Source: Acetobacteraceae bacterium (lineage in GTDB: Bacteria; Pseudomonadota; Alphaproteobacteria; Acetobacterales; Acetobacteraceae). From it: 5,850 nucleotides of DNA. The notes under the pieces are model-generated. The model worked only from the letters and a program-made list of their open reading frames with translations, had not been told where the DNA came from and searched no databases. A program made the position numbers and the translations under genes. The DNA lies in contig CANJOG010000142.1 in assembly GCA_947475475.1 (NCBI GenBank), forward strand, positions 1 through 5,850, written 5' to 3'. Positions within the stretch are counted from its first letter, which is position 1. Every line of letters begins with the position of its first letter. This document shows, in pieces, positions 1-5,850 of the stretch.

Positions 1-113
1 CATCCGAGACCGGCGATCCGGTCCAGGGTGGTCTTTTGCTTATTCTGCCTTTCTTGCGTCCGGTCCAAACCATCTCCGGCGCCACGGGTTACATCCCGGC
101 CTGTCCCCGCCCC

Positions 114-117
114 GGAG
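114..117 (+). promoter_or_regulatory. Ribosome binding site of arsA
   Basis: GGAG lies seven bases before the ATG at 125. The reading frame stays open to the left edge of the window but contains no ATG, GTG or TTG there, so this site together with the lack of alternatives fixes the start at 125. No convincing -35/-10 pair was found between 1 and 113. Confidence 0.55.
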
Positions 118-124
118 TCGTCGA

Positions 125-1915
125 ATGACCGCCCGCACCGCATCCCTGCCGGATTTTCTGCACCATCCGACCCGCTACCTGTTCTTCACCGGCAAAGGCG
201 GCGTCGGAAAAACCTCGGTCGCCTGCGCCTCCGCCCTCGCTTTGGCAGAGCAGGGACGCCGCGTGCTGCTCGTCAGCACCGATCCGGCCTCCAATCTCGA
301 CGAAATGCTTGGTGCCGCACTGGCTGAGCAACCCGCCCCGATCCCCGGCGCCCCCGGCCTGTCGGCGATGAATATCGATCCGGACGCAGCCGCCGAAGAC
401 TACCGGATTCGCGTCCTCGGGCAGATGCCGGCGACCGCGACCGACACTGAGCGCAGCACCGTCCGCGAACAGCTCTCCGGCGCCTGCACCACCGAAATCG
501 CCGCCTTCGATGAATTCGTCGGCCTGCTCTCTGGCGAAACGTCGCACTGGGACCACATCGTTTTCGACACCGCGCCGACCGGCCACACGATTCGGCTGCT
601 CAGCCTGCCCAAGGCCTGGACCGGATTTCTGGAGGCCAATGAGCACGGCGCCTCCTGCCTCGGCCCACATTCCGGCCTGAAGATGCAGGAAGCCCGTTTC
701 CGCGCGGCCCTGGATGTGCTGGGCGAGGCCGGCAAGACCACCATCCTCCTGGTCACCCGGCCGGATCGCGCCGCCCTGGCCGAGGCCGCGCGCACCTCCA
801 CGGAACTGCGCGCCCTGGATTTCGCCAATCAGCGCCTCGTCATCAATGGCGTGTTCACCGCCAGCCTGCCCGGCGACACAGTCGCCGCCTCAGTCGAGCG
901 CCAAGGCCAGGCCGCGCTCGCGGCAATGCCAGACGCGCTCACCGGCCTGCCGCGCGATGAAATTCCCCTGCGCCCCTTCGATATGGTCGGGCTCGCCCCC
1001 CTGCGCGCCTTCTTCAGCGGCGTGGAATCCCGTCCCCCCGCAAGCCCGCCAGCGCCAACCGACGCGTCCGGGCAATTGCCCAACCTGTCTCACCTGATCG
1101 CGGAACTGCACCAGGCCGGGCGCGGCCTCATCATGGTCATGGGCAAAGGCGGTGTCGGCAAAACCACCGTGGCCGCCGCCCTCGCCATCGGGCTGGTCCG
1201 GCTGGGCCATTCCGTCCATCTCAGCACCACCGATCCGGCGGCCCATCTGGCTATGACGGTGGCGGGCGACCTGCCCGGCCTGCTGGTGGACCGCATCGAC
1301 CCCAAGGCCGAAACCGAGCGCTATGTGGAGCGCATCATGACGCGCCGCGGCGCCGATCTCGACGAGGCCGGCCGCGCCTTGCTGCGCGAGGATCTCCGCT
1401 CCCCCTGCACCGAGGAAGTCGCCGTCTTCCACGCCTTCTCCCGCACCGTCGCCGAAGCCCGCAGCGCCTTCGTGGTGCTCGACACCGCGCCGACCGGCCA
1501 CACGCTGCTGCTGATGGACGCGACCGGCGCCTATCATCGCCAGATGATGCATGACCTGCTGCCACAGGCCGGCAAGCCCCAAGCCAGCGGCCGCATGATC
1601 ACGCCGCTGATGCGCTTGCAGGACGCTGAATACACCCGCGTGCTGCTGGTCGCCCTGCCCGAGACCACGCCAGTCTCCGAAGCCGCCTCGCTGCAGGAAG
1701 ATCTGCGCCGCTCCGGCATCGAGCCCTATGCCTGGATCATCAACCGCAGCCTGCTCGCCGCCGGCACGCATGATCCGCTGCTGCTGCGCCGGATCGAGGG
1801 TGAACGCACCCAGATCGAGCGCGTGCGCGGCGCATTGGCACGGCATCTTTTCGTCGTGCCCTGGCAGCCGGACCCGCCAGTCGGCGTCGCCGCGCTGGAA
1901 AAACTCGGCGCCTGA
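125..1915 (+). CDS. arsA: ArsA-type arsenical pump-driving ATPase (two-domain)
   Basis: Soluble ATPase of the ArsA/GET3 family; ArsA binds arsenite or antimonite and powers export through the membrane protein ArsB. At 596 residues it matches the duplicated bacterial form (E. coli plasmid R773 ArsA is 583). Both halves show a deviant Walker A, GKGGVGKTS at residues 23-31 and GKGGVGKTT at 340-348, each followed by the family signature DTAPTGHT (148-155 and 453-460). A linker near 300-320 is rich in Pro and Ala. Cysteines C121 (GACTTE), C178 (ASCLGP) and C428 (SPCTEE) sit where the metalloid-binding C113, C172 and C422 lie in R773 ArsA, and H154 and H459 match its H148 and H453. This argues for arsenic or antimony transport rather than a GET3 targeting role. 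The start is the only usable in-frame one in the window and has a GGAG seven bases upstream. No arsB, arsD or arsR is visible, so the partner pump must be elsewhere, possibly just to the left. It converges with the ABC ATPase gene. Confidence 0.93.
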   Translation: MTARTASLPDFLHHPTRYLFFTGKGGVGKTSVACASALALAEQGRRVLLVSTDPASNLDEMLGAALAEQPAPIPGAPGLSAMNIDPDAAAEDYRIRVLGQMPATATDTERSTVREQLSGACTTEIAAFDEFVGLLSGETSHWDHIVFDTAPTGHTIRLLSLPKAWTGFLEANEHGASCLGPHSGLKMQEARFRAALDVLGEAGKTTILLVTRPDRAALAEAARTSTELRALDFANQRLVINGVFTASLPGDTVAASVERQGQAALAAMPDALTGLPRDEIPLRPFDMVGLAPLRAFFSGVESRPPASPPAPTDASGQLPNLSHLIAELHQAGRGLIMVMGKGGVGKTTVAAALAIGLVRLGHSVHLSTTDPAAHLAMTVAGDLPGLLVDRIDPKAETERYVERIMTRRGADLDEAGRALLREDLRSPCTEEVAVFHAFSRTVAEARSAFVVLDTAPTGHTLLLMDATGAYHRQMMHDLLPQAGKPQASGRMITPLMRLQDAEYTRVLLVALPETTPVSEAASLQEDLRRSGIEPYAWIINRSLLAAGTHDPLLLRRIEGERTQIERVRGALARHLFVVPWQPDPPVGVAALEKLGA

Positions 1916-1935
1916 ACGGGCCTATCGCCGCCCGT
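1916..1935. terminator. Possible bidirectional hairpin between convergent genes
   Basis: ACGGGC at 1916-1921 and GCCCGT at 1930-1935 form a perfect 6-bp GC-rich stem with an 8-base loop. It begins directly after the arsA stop codon and lies inside the 30-base gap before the stop codon of the convergent ABC ATPase gene (1946). Its position suits termination from both sides, but no T-run follows on either strand, so it is not a canonical intrinsic terminator. Function is inferred from position and symmetry only. Confidence 0.35.
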
Positions 1936-1945
1936 CCCAGACCCG

Positions 1946-2755
1946 CTACGCCAGCGGCCGCCCGAGATATTGCGCGACCACTTCCTCCGGCGCCCCATCC
2001 GCGCGGATGCGGCCACCTTCGAGCCAGATCACCCGGTTGCACCAGGCCAGAATGACCTCGTGCATATGCGAGGACAGCACCAGGATATCCGCCTTGCTGA
2101 CCATCTTCTCCAGCCGCGCCTTGGCCTTTTCCATGAAGGTGAAATCGCCGGCGAGAAACCATTCATCCATCAGCAGCACTTGCGGATGCACCGCGGTGGA
2201 CAGCGCAAAGCCCAGCCGCACCACCATGCCGGAACTGTAGAACCGCACCGGCAGGTCCATGAACTCGCCAAGTTCGGAGAAAGCGGCGACATCTTCTTCA
2301 AGCACCGCGATCGCCGCCTTCGACAGGCCAGCATAGAGCCCGCGCAGCATGATATTCTCGCGCCCGGTGAGTTCCGGATTCATGCCCAGATTAGGATCGA
2401 GCAGGGCGGCGATACTGCCCTGGACGTAGCTCTTGCCCGCCACCGGCTCGTAGATGCCTGCCAGCGTGCGCAGCAGCGTGGTCTTGCCGGCGCCATTGCC
2501 ACCCACCAGCCCCAGCCGGTCGCCCGGCCGCAGCGTGAAACTGACCTCGCGCAGCGCCAGCACCACCACATGATGCCGCTGGTTTTCCGCAATCCGGCCG
2601 GAGGCGGCATTGAACAGCATCCGTTTCAGGCTGCGCGCATTGGCGTGATAGATCGGAAAATCCACCGACACATTCTGCATCTCCACCCGCGCATTGGCGG
2701 AGGGGTCACCGATCGGCGGCAGCAACACGGGCGGGTCCCTGCTATCCATGCTCAC
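1946..2755 (-). CDS. ABC transporter ATP-binding protein, polysaccharide export (KpsT/Wzt type)
   Basis: Cytoplasmic ATPase that would energise export of a capsule, O-antigen or related glycan with the permease encoded just upstream. Of 269 residues, the nucleotide-binding domain covers roughly 23-250. Walker A is GGNGAGKT (residues 85-92), the ABC signature appears as YSSGM (173-177), Walker B ends in LLMDE (194-198) followed by a D-loop-like LAGD (201-204), and the switch histidine is H230 in LSSHMHEV. The stretch NPELTGRENI (126-135) is typical of the KpsT/Wzt/TagH branch. The protein ends soon after the ATPase fold, so it lacks the C-terminal carbohydrate-binding domain of long Wzt proteins and is of the short, KpsT-like type. 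The start is a GTG whose last two bases overlap the permease stop as GTGA, implying translational coupling; an ATG two codons later is the alternative. No clear Shine-Dalgarno sequence precedes it. No glycan biosynthesis gene is present, so the substrate is unknown. Confidence 0.9.
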   Translation of the reverse strand: MSMDSRDPPVLLPPIGDPSANARVEMQNVSVDFPIYHANARSLKRMLFNAASGRIAENQRHHVVVLALREVSFTLRPGDRLGLVGGNGAGKTTLLRTLAGIYEPVAGKSYVQGSIAALLDPNLGMNPELTGRENIMLRGLYAGLSKAAIAVLEEDVAAFSELGEFMDLPVRFYSSGMVVRLGFALSTAVHPQVLLMDEWFLAGDFTFMEKAKARLEKMVSKADILVLSSHMHEVILAWCNRVIWLEGGRIRADGAPEEVVAQYLGRPLA

Positions 2756-3591
2756 ACCCAGAACGCGATGCGCGCACGGGCGCGGGCGAATAGCAGCCAG
2801 GCAGCACCACAGAACACGACGCTATAGGCCAGTGCCGCTTCCCAGGCCCAGGCGGAGGGCAACTGGCCGAGCAACGGCGCGCGCAGCACTTCCAGCAGCG
2901 AGAAGAACGGGTTCAGCGGCAGCAGATAAGCGTGCTCAGAGAGCTGGCTCGGCTGCCAGATCACTGCGCTGAGGAAAAACGCAATCTGGATGACGCTGGC
3001 GATGATCGGCGGAATGTCGCGAAACCGCGCGCAGATCGCGCCCAGCAGCAGGCAGGCGGCCATGCCATCGGCGATCCAGAGCAGCAAAGCCGGAATAGCA
3101 AGCAGCCCCACAGCACCCGGCCACAGGCCAAAGATCAGATACACCGCCAGCACGACGGGAATATTATGCGCCAGCACAATGACATTACGCAGCACGGTGC
3201 GCGCCGCATGCACGGTGAATGGCATGCGCATCGCCCGCACCATCGCCTCGGCCTGGATAAAGCTCGTGCAGGCATCGGACAGCGTCGCCGCCAGACCGTT
3301 CCACAACACCAGCGAAAGCGCCAGGAACGGCAGATAATCATGCAGCGGAATACTGAACAGCGCCGAATAGACGATGCCGAGTGCGGCAATCATCACCGCG
3401 GTGGACAGCGTCAGCCAGAACGGCCCCAGCATCGAGCCGCGATAGCGCAGCCGCAGATCCAGCCAGCTCAGCGTGACGACCAGCCGCCAGAGCACCAGCA
3501 TGCGGGCGACATCGGCCAAGGCCAGGCGCTGGCGCGACCACCAGGTCTGCTCGGCGTCAAAGGCCAGCGTGATGCGAGGGAGCGCGGTCAT
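2752..3591 (-). CDS. ABC-2 type permease, polysaccharide export (KpsM/Wzm type)
   Basis: Inner-membrane half of a two-gene glycan exporter; two copies would form the channel with the ATPase encoded immediately downstream. The 279-residue length is usual for the family. The N-terminal amphipathic region ends in the hallmark RYRGSMLGPFWLTLS (49-63). About six hydrophobic segments follow, near 58-79, 86-106, 134-154, 158-184, 195-213 and 250-269. The cytoplasmic-loop motif RFRDIPPII (189-197) and the NPFFSLLEVLRAPLLG stretch (227-242) are further family marks. The stop codon overlaps the GTG start of the ATPase gene by four bases, so the two are surely co-expressed. I chose the ATG at 3591 because no in-frame start lies within about 60 bases upstream; the leader lacks a purine-rich ribosome binding site and instead reads CTCCTCC, so initiation may be weak or SD-independent. 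The lipoprotein gene on the same strand ends 120 bases upstream and could be co-transcribed. Confidence 0.9.
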   Translation of the reverse strand: MTALPRITLAFDAEQTWWSRQRLALADVARMLVLWRLVVTLSWLDLRLRYRGSMLGPFWLTLSTAVMIAALGIVYSALFSIPLHDYLPFLALSLVLWNGLAATLSDACTSFIQAEAMVRAMRMPFTVHAARTVLRNVIVLAHNIPVVLAVYLIFGLWPGAVGLLAIPALLLWIADGMAACLLLGAICARFRDIPPIIASVIQIAFFLSAVIWQPSQLSEHAYLLPLNPFFSLLEVLRAPLLGQLPSAWAWEAALAYSVVFCGAAWLLFARARARIAFWV

Positions 3592-3711
3592 GCGATGGGC
3601 AGCGCCAGGGAGGAGTCCGGGTAGGTCATTCCTTGGCTGCGGTAGCCCATCCCCCCGTCTCCCGCAACCAAGGCCCCTTGCCCCGATTGTCGCCTGGATA
3701 ATGTACGGGAC

Positions 3712-4128
3712 TTAGTTTGGTTTCAGCCCGGTTGGCTTCAGCTGCGCACGCCGCTCGCCCTCCGGCCCCGCCAGAATGACGGACGCCCCAACGGACAGCG
3801 TGGCATCCTCCGGCTGGACCAGCGTGAAACTGCGCCCATCCGGCCGCCGCAGCACCAGTTCCCGCAACCTCGGCTCCGGCTGGGCGGCGGTACCGATCCC
3901 CAGCACGCGCAACGTGGCCGCCGGAGCATTGGCGGACGTCACAGGCCGGATTGAGACAATGCTCGCCGTCTCCGGCCCCGCCTCCGGTGTGGCGGCAGAA
4001 GCCGCAGGCGCCGGTGGCACGACCTCGCGCGGCGGCGTGGCGCAGCCCGCCAGCAGGGCCATCACCGCGACTGCGAAGGCCGAAAATGTGGCCCTTGTGC
4101 AACCGACTCGTTTTATTTTCTCGATCAT
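3712..4128 (-). CDS. Small lipoprotein with SlyB-like C-terminal segment
   Basis: A 138-residue predicted lipoprotein. The N-terminus has basic residues (K4, K6, R7), a hydrophobic core near 14-28 and the lipobox LLAGC with the acylated cysteine at C29. With Ala rather than Asp after the cysteine, outer-membrane sorting is expected. Residues 31-55 form a Pro/Ala-rich linker. The C-terminal part, around 72-130, contains LRELVLRRPDGRSFTLVQPE then LSVGASVIL, which resembles the terminal strands of SlyB/Pcp-type lipoproteins (a DDGR-type turn, then VQ, then VG). The glycine zipper that normally precedes this part in SlyB is absent. Exact function is unknown; a structural or stress-related envelope role is only an inference. 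The start at 4128 is supported by GAGG (minus strand, 4134-4137) five bases upstream. A 14-bp tandem repeat lies just beyond. It is divergent from the lytic transglycosylase gene and on the same strand as the ABC exporter genes. Confidence 0.75.
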   Translation of the reverse strand: MIEKIKRVGCTRATFSAFAVAVMALLAGCATPPREVVPPAPAASAATPEAGPETASIVSIRPVTSANAPAATLRVLGIGTAAQPEPRLRELVLRRPDGRSFTLVQPEDATLSVGASVILAGPEGERRAQLKPTGLKPN

Positions 4129-4140
4129 TGCCGCCTCGAA

Positions 4141-4179
4141 CGCCCCCGACTTAACGCCCCCGACTTAACGCCCCGACTT
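4141..4179. repeat. 14-bp tandem repeat, nearly three copies
   Basis: The unit CGCCCCCGACTTAA occurs exactly at 4141-4154 and 4155-4168. A third, degenerate copy at 4169-4179 has lost one C and ends in CTTC. The array starts 13 bases upstream of the lipoprotein start codon, directly behind its ribosome binding site, so on the minus strand it lies in the leader or promoter of that gene. It also lies in the shared divergent region, about 170 bases upstream of the transglycosylase gene. Such arrays can gain or lose units by replication slippage; any effect on expression is inference. Confidence 0.85.
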
Positions 4180-4329
4180 CAGGATATTCTTGCCTGGATT
4201 GCCGCATTGCGATAGGGACTTAGGAGCCTTTGCTGAACGCCTTCCTCAACTGTAGCCCCAGGGTGCAGGTGGGGTCACGTTTTTGCCAGATTGGTTTGCT
4301 TGAGTCGGGCAGCAGAGACAGCAGGAACC

Positions 4330-4335
4330 GAGAGG
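4330..4335 (+). promoter_or_regulatory. Probable ribosome binding site of the lytic transglycosylase gene
   Basis: GAGAGG ends ten bases before the ATG at 4346, slightly longer than ideal spacing. It supports that ATG over the later in-frame methionine at residue 31, which would leave no basic n-region before the lipobox. The rest of the divergent region 4129-4345 shows no promoter I would defend. Confidence 0.4.
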
Positions 4336-4345
4336 CCGCTTTCGC

Positions 4346-5536
4346 ATGTCGTCACCGTGCCGTCCGCCAGACAGACCTGCCTCCCTGAGCGCCGCGCGTC
4401 TGCGCCGCGCCACACGCATCGGCGGCTCGCTCGCCATGCTGGCCCTGCTTGCCGCCTGCTCGACCAACAAGTCGCTGACCACCAGCGGCAAGCCCGAATC
4501 CTATCAGGCCCGCGCCCATGGCGATTACAGCCCGCCTGGCCCGCCGGAAGATCCCTGGGGCCCCTATATCGTCGAGGCCGCTGCCCGGTTCGACGTGCCG
4601 GAACGCTGGGTCCGCGAAGTCATGCGCGTGGAATCCGGCGGCCGCATCACCATGAAGGACGGCTCGCTCACCACCTCGCCAGTCGGCGCGATGGGGCTCA
4701 TGCAGGTCATGCCCGGCACCTATGAAGGGCTGCGCCAGCGCTACGGCCTGGGCGATGACCCCTATCACCCGAAGAACAACATCCACGCCGGCACCGCCTA
4801 TCTGCGCGAGATGTATGACCTCTACGGCAATCCCGGCTTCCTCGCGGCGTACAATGCCGGTCCGGGGCGGCTGGAAGAATACCTCACCCGCAACCGCCCC
4901 TTGCCGGACGAGACGCGGCGCTATGTCGCCATGATCGGCCCCAATGTGGTCGCCCATGCGCCAGGCATGCGCTCGGCCGCCGAGCAATACGCGGCGAACA
5001 CCCTGCCGACCGCCATCCCGTCCGGCCCGCGCTATTCGCCGACGCAGCTCGCCGCCGCCAACAGCCCGACGCAACTCCCGATGCCGTCGGCCCCCGGACG
5101 TGAGGCTCCCTTCACCGCGCCGGTGCAGGTGGCATACCTCGCCGAACCGCCGCGCCCGGCCCAGCCCGCGCCCCAGACCTACGCGCTGGCCGCCCCGCCC
5201 GCAGCTCCGCCGCGTTCCAGCAGCTTCAGCTTGATCAGCAGCGCCGTTGCTGCCCCGCTCGGCACGATGGCCGCCGGACGCACCACCACCGGCAATTGGG
5301 CCGTCCAGGTCGGCGCCTATGCCAACGAATCGATTGCCCGCGCCGCCGCCGCCTCCGCCCAGGACCAGGCACGCGACGGCAAGCTTCTCGTCACCGCCGT
5401 CCAGCAAACCGGACGCGGCACGCTCTACCGCGCCCGCCTGACCGGCCTGTCACGCGATACCGCCGTCGCCACTTGCGAGAAGCTGTCGCGCTCGCGCGGC
5501 AATTGCATGGTGATCTCGCCGGACGCCCAGTCTTAG
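4346..5536 (+). CDS. Lipoprotein lytic transglycosylase with C-terminal SPOR domain
   Basis: Periplasmic, membrane-anchored muramidase-like enzyme that cleaves the MurNAc-GlcNAc bond of peptidoglycan with formation of 1,6-anhydro-MurNAc ends. Of 396 residues, 1-37 form a signal peptide with a long Arg-rich n-region and lipobox LLAAC, acylated at C38. The SLT (GH23) domain covers about 72-200: catalytic Glu is E96 in VESGG, followed by GAMGLMQVMPGTY (114-126), NIHAGTAYL (145-153) and AAYNAGP (167-173). A Pro/Ala/Gln-rich linker (about 205-315) includes two SPTQL copies (231-235, 240-244). The SPOR domain (about 316-392) begins NWAVQVGAYAN and carries a cysteine pair, C377 and C387, seen in many alphaproteobacterial SPOR domains and possibly disulfide-linked. 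SPOR domains bind glycan strands stripped of stem peptides, enriched at the septum, so a role in cell separation is likely but inferred. The gene is divergent from the small lipoprotein gene and appears monocistronic. The C-terminus is complete; the downstream insertion sequence does not disrupt it. Confidence 0.92.
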   Translation: MSSPCRPPDRPASLSAARLRRATRIGGSLAMLALLAACSTNKSLTTSGKPESYQARAHGDYSPPGPPEDPWGPYIVEAAARFDVPERWVREVMRVESGGRITMKDGSLTTSPVGAMGLMQVMPGTYEGLRQRYGLGDDPYHPKNNIHAGTAYLREMYDLYGNPGFLAAYNAGPGRLEEYLTRNRPLPDETRRYVAMIGPNVVAHAPGMRSAAEQYAANTLPTAIPSGPRYSPTQLAAANSPTQLPMPSAPGREAPFTAPVQVAYLAEPPRPAQPAPQTYALAAPPAAPPRSSSFSLISSAVAAPLGTMAAGRTTTGNWAVQVGAYANESIARAAAASAQDQARDGKLLVTAVQQTGRGTLYRARLTGLSRDTAVATCEKLSRSRGNCMVISPDAQS

Positions 5537-5702
5537 GCGCCGATTTCCAGTTCACAGGCCGCCAGCGGCATGTTACCGCCGAGCGTGAATATTCTTGTCG
5601 GTCCCGGCTGAGCCGGCGTAACGGCCCGACTTCTGGCGTGCTCTCAACTGGTCCATTGGCAGGGCTCCAGAACCTTGCAGAGCATTTCAACGTTGCAGAA
5701 CA

Positions 5703-5850
5703 CTAGGCTGTGTGGACAGATTTAACCAGCATCAGCGCGCACGCGAAACTGATGATGGCTGAGTAGCTGATGTCGGTTTTTTCGCACCGCATGGCGACGC
5801 GTTTGAACCGCTTGAGCTTGCCGATGGCCTGTTCGATGCGCGCCCGCAGC
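5703..5850 (-). CDS. IS5-family transposase, C-terminal fragment (cut by window edge)
   Basis: The minus strand from the right edge encodes 48 residues and a TAG stop: it begins LRARIEQAIGKLKRFKRVA, continues through RCEKT and SYSAIISFA, and ends LVKSVHTA. This is the characteristic C-terminus of IS5-family DDE transposases of the IS427/IS1031-like kind. It includes the R-x-R-I-E segment holding the catalytic glutamate of the DDE triad, here residue 5 of the visible part, in the usual context before GKLKRFKR. The first complete codon starts at 5849 and the gene continues outside the window, so whether the element is intact cannot be judged. In this subgroup transposase is often split into two overlapping frames; the visible part would be the second. 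The stop codon falls on the element boundary, within the sequence CTAG. Confidence 0.9.
   Translation of the reverse strand, partial: LRARIEQAIGKLKRFKRVAMRCEKTDISYSAIISFACALMLVKSVHTA
5707..5850 (-). mobile_element. IS5-family insertion sequence, one end
   Basis: The element end is placed at 5707 because GGCTGTGTGGACAGATTTAA (5707-5726) looks like the terminal sequence of IS427/IS1031-like elements and is preceded by CTAG (5703-5706), which fits the YTAR-type target of the IS5 family. This end lies on the transposase 3' side. The other end, inverted repeat and any matching target duplicate lie beyond 5850. The boundary may be off by up to two bases because CTAG/TA could be counted as target or element. 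Confidence 0.75.

Noticed and set aside
1..73. Possible leftward gene starting in the first 73 bases on the minus strand (ATG at 73-71, or another frame ending KTTLDRIAGLG at the edge)
   Set aside because: The ATG frame has poor codon bias, and the better-looking frame has no ATG or GTG start; too little sequence to decide.
89..670. Minus-strand 193-residue open frame antisense to arsA (also 890-1846, 318 residues)
   Set aside because: Gly/Ala/Arg-rich shadow frames produced by GC-biased codons of arsA; no domain, and the plus strand has a clear family match throughout.
3672..3681. Short inverted repeat around CAAGGCCCCTTG in the gap between lipoprotein and permease genes, as terminator
   Set aside because: The five-base-pair stem leaves a two-base loop and no T-run follows on the minus strand.
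3626..4102. Minus-strand 158-residue frame overlapping the small lipoprotein
   Set aside because: Low-complexity Gly/Ala/Arg composition without motifs; the alternative frame 3712-4128 has an SD, signal peptide and lipobox.
4190..4218. TTGCCT with 17-base spacing to TAGGGA as promoter of the transglycosylase gene
   Set aside because: The -10 matches the consensus at only two of six positions.
4352..5407. Minus-strand 351-residue frame antisense to the lytic transglycosylase
   Set aside because: Gly/Ala/Arg/His-rich shadow without a recognisable motif; the plus strand carries complete SLT and SPOR domains.
5604..5616. Hairpin CCGGC-TGA-GCCGG as terminator of the transglycosylase gene
   Set aside because: Only five base pairs, 68 bases past the stop codon, and no T-run; expected by chance at this GC content.
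5675..5699. TTGCAGA repeated with an 18-base period just before the insertion sequence
   Set aside because: Two 7-base copies with no symmetry or link to the element end; likely chance.

Overview
The window is a dense, GC-rich stretch with strong G/C preference at codon third positions. Protein content fits an alphaproteobacterium, most likely Rhodospirillales/Acetobacteraceae: a lytic transglycosylase fused to a SPOR domain, short polysaccharide-export ABC genes, and an IS5-type transposase tail common in that group. This placement is inferred from gene style, not from a marker gene.

Layout, left to right. Positions 1-124 hold no gene I can assign. At 125-1915 (+) is a complete two-domain ArsA-type ATPase with both P-loops and all three metalloid-binding cysteine positions. 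It converges, across 30 bases containing a perfect 6-bp inverted repeat, on a minus-strand pair: an ABC-2 permease (2752-3591) and its ATPase (1946-2755). These two overlap by a GTGA stop/start junction and together resemble a KpsM/KpsT- or Wzm/Wzt-type glycan exporter without a carbohydrate-binding tail. Upstream of that pair, also on minus, is a small lipoprotein gene (3712-4128) whose C-terminal half looks like the end of SlyB-type lipoproteins. A 217-base divergent intergenic region (4129-4345), carrying a 14-bp tandem repeat, separates it from a plus-strand lipoprotein lytic transglycosylase with a C-terminal SPOR domain (4346-5536). After about 166 bases without a gene, the right edge is the end of an IS5-family insertion sequence (5703-5850, transposase on minus, cut by the window).

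Functionally, four of the six genes concern the cell envelope: export of a surface glycan, two lipoproteins, and septal or wall peptidoglycan cleavage. The arsA gene is a soluble ATPase that normally drives the ArsB arsenite pump, but no arsB, arsD or arsR lies in the window. I see no CRISPR array, tRNA, rRNA, toxin-antitoxin pair or defence system, and no evidence for an undescribed multi-gene system. The most useful loose ends are the IS end whose transposase stop codon overlaps a CTAG target-like site, the tandem repeat just upstream of the lipoprotein gene, and the solitary arsA.
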